Assembly (NCBI GenBank): GCA_002321305.1
Contig: DCMF01000032.1
Span: 1 to 18,546, forward strand
Length of the DNA stretch: 18,546 nt
Reading direction: 5' to 3'
DNA from: Verrucomicrobia bacterium UBA1629
Lineage (GTDB): Bacteria > Verrucomicrobiota > Kiritimatiellia > RFP12 > UBA1067
Shown here: one piece after another, positions 1-5,319 of the stretch
Position numbering within the stretch: position 1 is the first letter of the stretch
Layout: the number at the start of each line of letters is the position of its first letter
Made by a program: the position numbers and the translations under genes
The notes under the pieces: model-generated
Told to the model about the DNA's origin: nothing
The model's database searches: none
What the model saw: the letters and a program-made list of their open reading frames with translations, nothing else

Positions 1-62
1 CAAAGACGCGAGAGAGACTGTCCCCAAGAAATCTTTGAATCGCAGGACGCACCGGCCAGCGC

Positions 63-182
63 CTATTCGCGGATGCCGTCCTGCTGGGCGACGAGGCCCG
101 CGCCGCCGTACACCTGGCGGAGCTTGGACTTCTCGATCTTGCCCGTCGGGTTGCGCGGCACGTCCGCGAAGATCACCTTGCA
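63..182 (-). pseudogene. 3' fragment of an acyl-CoA synthetase (AMP-binding) gene
   Basis: Read on the minus strand, 182 down to a TAG at 63-65 encodes about 39 residues beginning CKVIFADVPRNPTGK and followed by IEKSKLR. This is the A10 motif of the ANL superfamily (acyl-CoA synthetases and adenylation domains), where the lysine of the GK pair (codon 138-140) is the catalytic lysine of the adenylation half-reaction. Similarity stops abruptly near 183. The frame stays open only to an in-frame stop at 219-221, through residues with no family character. So only the last ~40 codons of a gene normally over 500 codons long remain. It is either a displaced remnant at a recombination junction or a gene end separated by an insertion. 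Identification is strong; the cause of truncation is inference. Confidence 0.75.
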
Positions 183-410
183 TGATTCGCAAAAACTTTC
201 GGAAGCGATTCGCAGACGTTACCGGACGCCCCAAAACGCCTGTCAGCCACCCGCCCAAGTTGCCGTATCCGCACCTTGCCCAAGAATCTCCCGCCTGAGA
301 ATTTTCCGCATCATGTTCTCATTTCCCGTGTCCGCACGGATGCCCAACCTCCCAGACCGAGGCAAGAGCAGGCTCAGTCCTTTCATGTCCGGCAGACCCT
401 CCGCCCGTCT
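183..410. other. Non-coding interval between two truncated gene ends
   Basis: This 228-bp stretch lies between the truncated acyl-CoA synthetase end and the stop codon of the next minus-strand fragment. The open frames crossing it have no recognisable protein character. I see no terminator, promoter or RNA gene in it. It is probably the downstream flank of the 411-563 fragment, joined to the 63-182 fragment by an older rearrangement. Confidence 0.5.
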
Positions 411-563
411 TTAGCGCGCGTTGCGCACGAGTTCATAGAGATAGGAGGCGGCCGTGGGGTCGGCGTCGACCTTCGCCTCGAAGGACAGCCGCCCCTTCTC
501 GACGGCGCTCGGCACGACGCGGCGGCGCGTCCCGTCGGCCTGAAGCGCATAGACCGTCCGCTG
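411..563 (-). pseudogene. 3' fragment of an unidentified, possibly secreted, enzyme gene
   Basis: The minus strand from about 563 to a TAA at 411-413 encodes roughly 50 residues: a beta-rich tail containing TVYALQADGTRRR, then GRLSFEAKVD, and ending LYELVR plus NAR. C-termini of this style close large secreted glycoside-hydrolase-like proteins in PVC bacteria, but the family cannot be named from the tail alone. Upstream the frame remains open to 716, but the residues lose protein character and the DNA becomes AT-rich, so the original gene body appears replaced by the element. There is no start codon or ribosome-binding site for an independent 50-residue gene. It is most likely the host gene end at the integration junction. 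Confidence 0.5.
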
Positions 564-581
564 ACAAGGCCCGTTTTCCTT

Positions 582-628
582 TGATTTTCGCTGATTTTTC
601 GCCAACTGTACCCCTATTGTCCCCCTAT
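582..628 (+). repeat. Two pairs of tandem imperfect repeats, candidate integrase arm sites
   Basis: TGATTTTCGC (582-591) is followed immediately by TGATTTTTCGC (592-602). Four bases later TGTACCCCTAT (607-617) is followed immediately by TGTCCCCCTAT (618-628), which differs at one position. Short repeats next to a tyrosine-recombinase gene at an element end are typical of arm-type integrase or accessory-factor sites. The sequence TGTCCCC also occurs at 19-25. The repeats are directly visible; their function is inferred. Confidence 0.4.
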
Positions 629-640
629 CGCGATTTCGCA

Positions 641-670
641 TTGTATTCACAATCGCGAATGTGATATGAT
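641..670 (+). promoter_or_regulatory. Sigma-70-type promoter of the integrase
   Basis: TTGTAT (641-646) and TATGAT (665-670) are separated by 18 bp and lie 22 bp upstream of the integrase ATG. An inverted repeat ATTGT-ATTC-ACAAT overlaps the -35 box and could be an operator for autoregulation. The box match is good; regulation is inferred. Confidence 0.5.
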
Positions 671-691
671 ACTGCGCACACGAAAGGAGAC

Positions 692-1900
692 ATGGAACAC
701 GACATGAAAACGACACGGGAACACGAAACCAAGAGGGACGTCGCCCGAAGGGGAAAGGGATGCGGGCGCGTCTTTGCGCGAGGCGGCGTCTGGTACCTGC
801 GCTACCGCGCCAACGGGATCGAGCGGACGCACTCGACGAAGATTGCGGTCGATGCTTCTAGCCCACGGCGGCTCGAGACGTCGCGCCGCAAGGCGCTCGC
901 CGTCCTCGACGAGGAAACGGCCGTCTTGCGCCTCAAGGACAAGGAGAGCGGGCTGCGCATCGTCCGCGCCATGCTCGAAGACACGCGCGAGCGGCTGCGC
1001 GACAGCATGGGCGAAGTCCGCCGCAACGCGCCTCTCGCCTCCCTGCAAAGCCTGTTCGAGACCTCGGCGCGGCGTCCCGACCTCTCGCCGGGGCAGACGG
1101 CAACCTACGCCCGCTACATCCGCGAACTCGTCGAGACGGTCGGCGCGGACGTGAAGATCCGCGACGTCGACGACGGCGTGGCGGACACGTTCGCGCGGAG
1201 GCTCGCCGAGAGGCCGATATCGCCCAACACCTACAACAAGCGCCTCGGCGGCTACGCGCTCGTCTGGGACGCGGTGATGGGCCTCGTCGGCGTCACGACC
1301 AACCCGTGGCGGACGATCCCGCACAGGCGGCTCGACACGAGCGTCCGCCGCGCCCTGACGGACGACGAGTGCGAACGCCTCCTCGCGGCGACGGACGGCG
1401 AGACGAAGGCCCTTCTCGCGATTGGCCTCTACACCGGGCTTCGGCTCGGCGACGCGGTTCACCTCCGGCGGAGCGACATCCATGACGGCGCGGTGTTCGT
1501 CGAGCGGACGCGAAAGACGGGCGCGGGCGTCGGGGTCCCGCTCCATCCGCGCCTCGCGGCAATCCTCGACGCGCACGGCGGGCCGGACGCGCTCACGCCG
1601 ACGCTCGCCAAGACCTATGACGAACACGGAAACTCGTCCGTCGTTCGGCTCGTGCGGCGCGTGTTCGAGAAATGCGGAATCGAGACCTCGACGGGCGCGG
1701 GCGCGAAGCAGGGATGCCGCGCCCGCCCGCTCTGCGGCTTCCATTCGCTCCGCTCGACGTTCGTGACGCGGTGCGTCGCCGCCGGAGTGCCGCAGCCCGT
1801 CGTGCAGACGCTCGTCGGACACGCCTCGCAGAGGATGACGCAGCACTACACCCACCTCCAGAACCGGGACGTCCTCGCCGCGTTCGCGGCGGTTCGATAA
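692..1900 (+). CDS. Tyrosine recombinase (phage-type integrase)
   Basis: This 402-residue site-specific recombinase would catalyse insertion and excision of the element through a covalent 3'-phosphotyrosine intermediate. The N-terminus (about 20-55) has the VWYLRYRANGIERTHSTK pattern of an arm-binding/AP2-like fold. Residues about 110-200 form the core-binding (SAM-like) region. The C-terminal catalytic domain has the complete set: R251 in TGLRLGDAVHLRR, K275 in TRKTG, H351 and R354 in HSLRSTFVTR, H377 in LVGHAS, and nucleophile Y386 in QHYTHL. The length is normal for the family and nothing looks broken. An AGGAGA at 685-690 lies very close to ATG 692 and 13 bp before the in-frame ATG at 704, so either may be the start. 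The gene points into the element and has its own promoter. Substrate att sites are not proven. Confidence 0.95.
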   Translation: MEHDMKTTREHETKRDVARRGKGCGRVFARGGVWYLRYRANGIERTHSTKIAVDASSPRRLETSRRKALAVLDEETAVLRLKDKESGLRIVRAMLEDTRERLRDSMGEVRRNAPLASLQSLFETSARRPDLSPGQTATYARYIRELVETVGADVKIRDVDDGVADTFARRLAERPISPNTYNKRLGGYALVWDAVMGLVGVTTNPWRTIPHRRLDTSVRRALTDDECERLLAATDGETKALLAIGLYTGLRLGDAVHLRRSDIHDGAVFVERTRKTGAGVGVPLHPRLAAILDAHGGPDALTPTLAKTYDEHGNSSVVRLVRRVFEKCGIETSTGAGAKQGCRARPLCGFHSLRSTFVTRCVAAGVPQPVVQTLVGHASQRMTQHYTHLQNRDVLAAFAAVR

Positions 1901-2011
1901 GGGAGCGGCGGAACCGCACAAGCCCTGCCGCCGCAACCGGGCGAGAATGCCGCGAAACCGCATAATTCAGCGGAAATATCGCAATTCCATCGTTTACGTC
2001 ATGATTCGCGG
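1901..2011. other. Spacer after the integrase with GC-rich hairpins but no U-tract
   Basis: GCGGCGG (1905-1911) pairs with CCGCCGC (1928-1934). GCGGTTC (1889-1895) also pairs with GAACCGC (1911-1917) across the integrase stop. These hairpins may be competing structures, but no T-run follows, so an intrinsic terminator is not supported. The rest of the spacer is AT-richer and leads into the next promoter. Confidence 0.35.
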
Positions 2012-2041
2012 TTGATTTCTAACATCAAGATTTCATATAAT
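2012..2041 (+). promoter_or_regulatory. Strong promoter of the early operon
   Basis: TTGATT (2012-2017), an 18-bp spacer and a perfect TATAAT (2036-2041) form a strong sigma-70-type promoter. The surrounding 70 bp is clearly AT-richer than the genes. The same TTGATT-18-TATAAT layout recurs at 14800-14829, which supports both. The expected transcription start is near 2048. Confidence 0.7.
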
Positions 2042-2052
2042 ATCCGCAGTCG

Positions 2053-2078
2053 GGTGGGGGCATGGTAATACTCCCACC
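2053..2078 (+). promoter_or_regulatory. Hairpin at the 5' end of the early mRNA
   Basis: GGTGGGGG (2053-2060) can pair with CTCCCACC (2071-2078) with one G-U pair and a 10-nt loop. It would lie within the first bases of the transcript from the promoter at 2012-2041. That position suits a 5' stabilising hairpin or a protein-binding leader. There is no T-run, so it is not a terminator. Confidence 0.35.
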
Positions 2079-2119
2079 TCCACAAGCGAAAAGGCAAAAG
2101 CGAAAAGGAGAAAACGAAG

Positions 2120-2302
2120 ATGAAAATCGAATGCGAAGAAGCCGAGAGCGTCGCCGCCCTGCTCATTCGGGCGCGACTGCGGGCGTGCGTCGAGGCGGGG
2201 GCGAACGAGCCGGACAGGAGCCTCTGCCGCTCGTCATGGAAGTCGGTCGGCTTCTACCGCCCGCAGAAGGAACGCGAACTCGTCACGACCTGGAGGAGGT
2301 GA
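2120..2302 (+). CDS. Small hypothetical protein, first gene of the early operon
   Basis: This 60-residue protein is not recognised. It begins MKIECEEAESVAALL, with an acidic amphipathic N-terminal half, and ends with a basic tail (PQKERELVTTWRR). There is no signal peptide or membrane segment. The start is well supported by AAGGAG at 2105-2110, 9 bp before the ATG, inside an A-rich leader. Its last codons contain GGAGG, which serves as the ribosome-binding site for the next gene 4 bp downstream, so the two are probably translated in tandem. A longer ATG frame from 2062 overlaps it, but its composition is typical of a non-coding frame. The role is unknown; its place at the head of the early operon suggests an early accessory function. 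Confidence 0.6.
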   Translation: MKIECEEAESVAALLIRARLRACVEAGANEPDRSLCRSSWKSVGFYRPQKERELVTTWRR

Positions 2303-2306
2303 GGCG

Positions 2307-2579
2307 ATGTTCATAAGGGAACGGATGATGGCGCACGTCGCGCTGAAGGAGCTGATGCTCCGCCGCGACCGCCCCGCGATTGCGCCCGGCACGATGGCGA
2401 CAGTCTACGAGACCATCCTGCAGGCGGAATGCGACGACGCCTTCGCCAACGACCTCGACCTCGCGTTTGAGGACTCGTTCGCGGACGGCACGGCGGACGG
2501 GCTTACGGACCTCCTGACGGCGTTCGAGGACATGCCGAAGAGGACCTACGACACCTTGAAGCGGAAGCGCATCGTCTGA
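2307..2579 (+). CDS. Small acidic hypothetical protein
   Basis: This 90-residue protein of unknown function starts 4 bp after the preceding stop, using GGAGG at the end of that gene. The N-terminal third is helical and basic (MFIRERMMAHVALKELMLRR). The central and C-terminal parts are strongly acidic (about residues 40-73, rich in D and E in ECDDAFANDLDLAFEDSFAD), followed by a basic end, KRTYDTLKRKRIV. No catalytic motif is visible. Small acidic proteins directly upstream of PcfK-like genes in mobile elements could be regulators or DNA-mimic-type counter-defence proteins, but nothing here proves that. The gene is well formed and co-transcribed with its neighbours. Confidence 0.65.
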   Translation: MFIRERMMAHVALKELMLRRDRPAIAPGTMATVYETILQAECDDAFANDLDLAFEDSFADGTADGLTDLLTAFEDMPKRTYDTLKRKRIV

Positions 2580-2590
2580 CGCGCCCGCGA

Positions 2591-2614
2591 AAACAGAAAC
2601 AGAAACAGAAACAG
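2591..2614 (+). repeat. Four tandem AAACAG units in a 5' leader
   Basis: AAACAG occurs four times in perfect tandem between the 2579 stop and the PcfK start at 2631, just ahead of an AGGAAAGGG ribosome-binding region. A hexamer array can change by slippage, and unstructured A-rich leaders favour ribosome entry. It is outside coding sequence, so it would alter leader length and not frame. Confidence 0.6.
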
Positions 2615-2630
2615 GAAAGGGAAAACCGAA

Positions 2631-3161
2631 ATGGAAATCACGAACGAGATGAAGGAAATGATGGAGCGGTCGATGGAGGAGTACTTCGCCGCCTACTGGC
2701 AGAAGCACGCGACGCCCGAACAAGAGGCGAAGCGCGTTGCGGAGGGCAAGACATTCAAGGGCGCGTACCACTTCGCGCACACGGTCGCCTCCCACTATCG
2801 CGGCAAGGCGAACGGCGGGCAGTGCGTGGCGATGCCCGACGAGCTTGCCTACTGGATCCTGATGCACTACATGGCCAACGAGGCGGAAGGCGCGGAATAC
2901 AGGACGGCGGAGGAGATCGAGGCCGAGAAGCGGCGCGAACTCGAAAAGGCCGAGGCGAAGCGCCGGAAGCTGGAGGAGAAGGCGAAGCGGCTCAACGAGT
3001 CGGGCGCGCTCATCCCTGTCACGGCGGAGGACGTGCAGAAGGCCGAGGACGCGGCGAAGGCGGCGAAGGAGGAGGAACGGCAGATCAGGGACGCGGCGAA
3101 GGCGCACGTCGCGAACGCCGAGACGGTCGCCGCGAAGGCCCAGCAGATGAGCCTCTTCTGA
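2631..3161 (+). CDS. pcfK: PcfK-like protein with long charged C-terminal extension
   Basis: This 176-residue protein resembles the PcfK-like family (PF14058), usually found beside PcfJ on conjugative and integrative elements. The AcrIIA9 group of Cas9 inhibitors belongs to the same family. The core is residues 1-90: an N-terminal helix with EEYFAAYW, then KTFKGAYHF (40-48) and MPDELAYWILMHYM (68-81), the last matching the family's D-E...H-Y segment. Residues 92-170 form a highly charged helix of E/K/A repeats, an extension beyond the ~140 residues usual for the family. The protein ends QQMSLF, close to the QL[SD]LF clamp-binding consensus. PcfJ follows 32 bp downstream. Family assignment is by motif memory, not by alignment. 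An anti-CRISPR or replication-linked role is inference. Confidence 0.72.
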   Translation: MEITNEMKEMMERSMEEYFAAYWQKHATPEQEAKRVAEGKTFKGAYHFAHTVASHYRGKANGGQCVAMPDELAYWILMHYMANEAEGAEYRTAEEIEAEKRRELEKAEAKRRKLEEKAKRLNESGALIPVTAEDVQKAEDAAKAAKEEERQIRDAAKAHVANAETVAAKAQQMSLF

Positions 3162-3193
3162 ACGGATCCGAAATCGCAAGGAGGACACGAGAG

Positions 3194-4477
3194 ATGATTC
3201 CGAAGAAGCACCGCGACGCCGTTCTTGCGGCGTTCGCAGAGGACGGGCTCGGCTATCCCGTCAAGGTCTACGGCCTCGTCACGCCGCGACGGAACGGCGA
3301 GTTCCGCCTCGACTGCTACGCCGTGAAGAGGACGAAGCGGCGCGGCGTCCAGATGACGGCGGTCAACCGCGCGTGGAGCGACCGCGACGAGTATCTCGTC
3401 AAGGACATCTGGAAGACCTGCTTCGGCATGACGCGCGTCGTCTTCGACGAGCGCGAGGCGCGCCTCGGCAGGGAGGAGTCGTGGTACGGCGGGGAATGGG
3501 GCGAGCCGCAGGAGTGGGCGGACGGCGGCGCGTGGTTCATGCGGCACGTCCGCTACCTGAACCTCGACGCGCTGGAGCGGACGCGCTACCGCTACTGCCA
3601 GTTCGCCCGCTATCGCGGCGACATCCCCCTCGTCCGCTACGCCGCGCTCTACGCGAAGCATCCGCAGATAGAGCACATCGTCAAGGCGGGGCTTCACCAG
3701 TTCGTGGACGCGCGCTTCCTCGACAGGCTCGCCGCAGACAAGGGGCTTCGCGGCTTCTTCAGGTCGAACGCCGCCGCGATGGCGGAAAGCCCCGTCCGCT
3801 ACACGCCGACGGACGTCATCCGCGCGAAGGCGAACGGCTGGACGGTCGAGACGGCCCACGAGAAGGAGACCGTGCGCCGCCGCTACGGCTGGGCACCGAA
3901 AGGCATAGACCGCGAGGCCCTTCACAAGTACCTGAAGGCGAACGACATCGACAGGTGGGACTACATCGAGTACTGCCGCTCCGTGGCGGAGGCGAAGCTC
4001 GACATCCTCGGCTACGGCGTGGCGTTCCCGAAGGACTTCCACAGGGCCGTCAAGGCCGTCCATCGCAGGATCGCGCGGGCGAAGGCGAAGGGGGACGCCG
4101 AGCGCGAGGCCGCGCTGAAGGCGGTCGCGGCGCGCGTCAACGCCCTTCTCGCCCGCATGAGGGGACGGCTCGCGGCGCGCGTCGGCGACTTCGAGATCGT
4201 GATGCCGACGACGCGGCGCGACTTCGTGGCCGAGGGGCAGGCGATGCGCAACTGCATCGGCGGCTACTTCGACAGCTGCGCGGACGGCGCGATGGCGTGC
4301 TTCTTCATCCGGCGGCGCGGGCGGCGGTTCGCCGACGTGGAGATGGGCGTGCGGGACGGCGAGATCCGGCAGTGCCGCCTCTCGTGCAACCGCCCAGCGG
4401 ACGACGCGACGGTGAAGTTCGCCGAGGCGGTGGCGCGGCGGATCCTGCCCGCGTTCAGGAAGCGGAAGGCGGCGTGA
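3194..4477 (+). CDS. pcfJ: PcfJ-like protein
   Basis: This 427-residue protein matches the PcfJ-like family (PF14284), first known from enterococcal conjugative plasmid pCF10 and common on integrative elements and phages of gut bacteria. Its biochemical role is not established. The diagnostic C-terminal part is present: RDFVAEGQAMRNCIGGYFD (342-360), FFIRRRGRRFADVEM (370-384), then a basic and cysteine-containing region with CRLSCNRPADD (394-404). The middle has the repeat-like segment LVRYAALYAKHPQIEHIVKAGL (147-168), also usual for the family. The start at 3194 is chosen because AAGGAGG (3178-3184) lies 9 bp upstream. The same frame is open upstream to about 2822, but that stretch overlaps pcfK and is not coding. 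The gene sits directly behind pcfK, as in other elements. Confidence 0.85.
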   Translation: MIPKKHRDAVLAAFAEDGLGYPVKVYGLVTPRRNGEFRLDCYAVKRTKRRGVQMTAVNRAWSDRDEYLVKDIWKTCFGMTRVVFDEREARLGREESWYGGEWGEPQEWADGGAWFMRHVRYLNLDALERTRYRYCQFARYRGDIPLVRYAALYAKHPQIEHIVKAGLHQFVDARFLDRLAADKGLRGFFRSNAAAMAESPVRYTPTDVIRAKANGWTVETAHEKETVRRRYGWAPKGIDREALHKYLKANDIDRWDYIEYCRSVAEAKLDILGYGVAFPKDFHRAVKAVHRRIARAKAKGDAEREAALKAVAARVNALLARMRGRLAARVGDFEIVMPTTRRDFVAEGQAMRNCIGGYFDSCADGAMACFFIRRRGRRFADVEMGVRDGEIRQCRLSCNRPADDATVKFAEAVARRILPAFRKRKAA

Positions 4478-4518
4478 GGGCTTTAGAAACGGGAACGAAA
4501 CGCAAGGAGAACATGGAA

Positions 4519-4881
4519 ATGGAAAACCAGGAATGGGCAACCGACTGCGCGGCGGACTTCCTGCGCGGTCGCGGCTACGCAATCATCGACACGCATGCGT
4601 CCTGTTGGCTACGGAATCGGAAGCGGACGGTCGAGGTTCCGCTCATCGCATGGGAGGAGGCGTCCGACACGATGGCGTTCATACGGGTGCGGACGCCCTC
4701 GATGGACTGCTGGCGCAATCCGACGAAGCGACAGCGCACGGACATGGGACACGCCATGCGCGCGTGGAAGCGCGAGAACAGGTGGCACGGCGAGATGCGC
4801 TACGACGTCGTGGACGTCTACGGCACGCCCGACAAGGGGAGGCCGGTCATCGACCACGTGAGGAACGTCAAGATCGACTGA
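4519..4881 (+). CDS. YraN/UPF0102-like protein, predicted nuclease-dead
   Basis: This 120-residue protein follows the YraN (UPF0102, restriction-endonuclease-like fold) plan: CAADFLRGRGYAIID (10-24), VEVPLIAWEE (38-47), AFIRVRT (53-59), a TK...K/R helix (69-85), then RYDVVDVYG (94-102) and IDHVRN at the end. In canonical members the second block is GEIDLIA and the third VFVEVKTR. Here the aspartate is proline (P41), and the ExK pair is R56/R58, so the metal-binding residues are gone. Length matches the family (~120). AAGGAG at 4504-4509 favours ATG 4519 (9 bp) over ATG 4513 (3 bp). It is the last gene before a strong terminator. The fold is likely; lack of activity and any DNA-binding role are inferred. 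Confidence 0.55.
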   Translation: MENQEWATDCAADFLRGRGYAIIDTHASCWLRNRKRTVEVPLIAWEEASDTMAFIRVRTPSMDCWRNPTKRQRTDMGHAMRAWKRENRWHGEMRYDVVDVYGTPDKGRPVIDHVRNVKID

Positions 4882-4897
4882 AAGCACGCCGCCGCAC

Positions 4898-4935
4898 GGG
4901 AGCCGCTTCAGAAACGGGGCGGCTCTCCTTTTTTT
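4898..4935 (+). terminator. Intrinsic terminator of the early operon
   Basis: GGGAGCCGC (4898-4906) pairs with GCGGCTCTC (4919-4927) over 9 bp with one G-U. A 12-nt loop and a run of seven T residues (4929-4935) complete a textbook rho-independent terminator 17 bp after the 4881 stop. It separates the early operon from the repeat region. Confidence 0.92.
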
Positions 4936-5112
4936 AGAACTCGCGCCGTGCCGAGCGTGAGAACTCATGGGTTATGAACAGGCAATCAACTGCGAACGCG
5001 CGATTTAGAACTCGCGAGTTCTAAATTTAGAACTCATGAGTTCTCACTACTGAAAAACGCGAGTTCTCAATGGAGAAGTCAATGAGTTCTCAATGATGTG
5101 CGCACGAGTTCT
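4936..5112. repeat. Iteron-like array: nine copies of GAGTTCT, partly palindromic
   Basis: GAGTTCT or its complement AGAACTC occurs at 4936-4942 (-), 4960-4966 (-), 5007-5013 (-), 5016-5022 (+), 5029-5035 (-), 5038-5044 (+), 5061-5067 (+), 5084-5090 (+) and 5106-5112 (+). The two -/+ pairs form palindromes AGAACTCGCGAGTTCT (5007-5022, extended to 24 bp at 5003-5026) and AGAACTCATGAGTTCT (5029-5044). Plus copies at 5016, 5038, 5061, 5084 and 5106 are 22, 23, 23 and 22 bp apart, about two helical turns. Flanks fall into two classes, GAGTTCTAAAT and GAGTTCTCA(A/C). Together with two more copies at 5320-5340 this is a multi-site binding region for an unknown protein: a replication initiator, a partition protein or a regulator. 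Confidence 0.9.
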
Positions 5113-5120
5113 AAATTCGG

Positions 5121-5164
5121 AATCTGCGCATTTTCGCCGATCACGCGGCGATTATCAGCAGATT
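5121..5164. other. Symmetric nested inverted repeat (stem-loop)
   Basis: AATCTGC (5121-5127) is complementary to GCAGATT (5158-5164), and inside it TCGCCG (5134-5139) is complementary to CGGCGA (5146-5151). The two internal gaps and the apical loop are each 6 nt, so the 44-nt element is symmetric about 5142/5143. It lies 8 bp after the last site of the repeat array. No T-run follows. It could be a cruciform or single-strand initiation site, or a structured RNA element. Confidence 0.55.
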
Positions 5165-5223
5165 TTGAAGTCGAGAACCGAAAACAATAGTGGACGCAAG
5201 CAAAAACGCAACTGGAAACGCAA

Positions 5224-5293
5224 GCCTTTATAATATAATTATTAAAGAGAAGGATAAAGACAATACAAATGCAAAATCAAAACAAAAGGGATA
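5224..5293. promoter_or_regulatory. AT-rich tract with a TATAAT box, between two repeat groups
   Basis: The segment around TTTATAATATAATTATTAAAG (5227-5247) is the most AT-rich run in the window and is followed by purine-rich, A-rich sequence to 5289. It contains TATAAT (5229-5234), a possible -10 box for the structural operon, but no credible -35 box is seen 16-18 bp upstream. Repeat copies flank it on both sides, which is the arrangement of a DNA unwinding element in iteron-type origins. A small hairpin GCGGC-TTC-GCCGC follows at 5295-5307. Confidence 0.45.
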
Positions 5294-5319
5294 CGCGGCT
5301 TCGCCGCTTCGCTTCCCAT

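Noticed and set aside
647..1963. Minus-strand frame of 438 codons opposite the integrase
   Set aside because: It mirrors the integrase codons; the plus frame has all catalytic residues.
2822..3193. N-terminal extension of PcfJ to 2822
   Set aside because: The extra 124 codons overlap the PcfK-like gene and read as G/R/E-rich noise; AAGGAGG 9 bp before ATG 3194 fixes the start.
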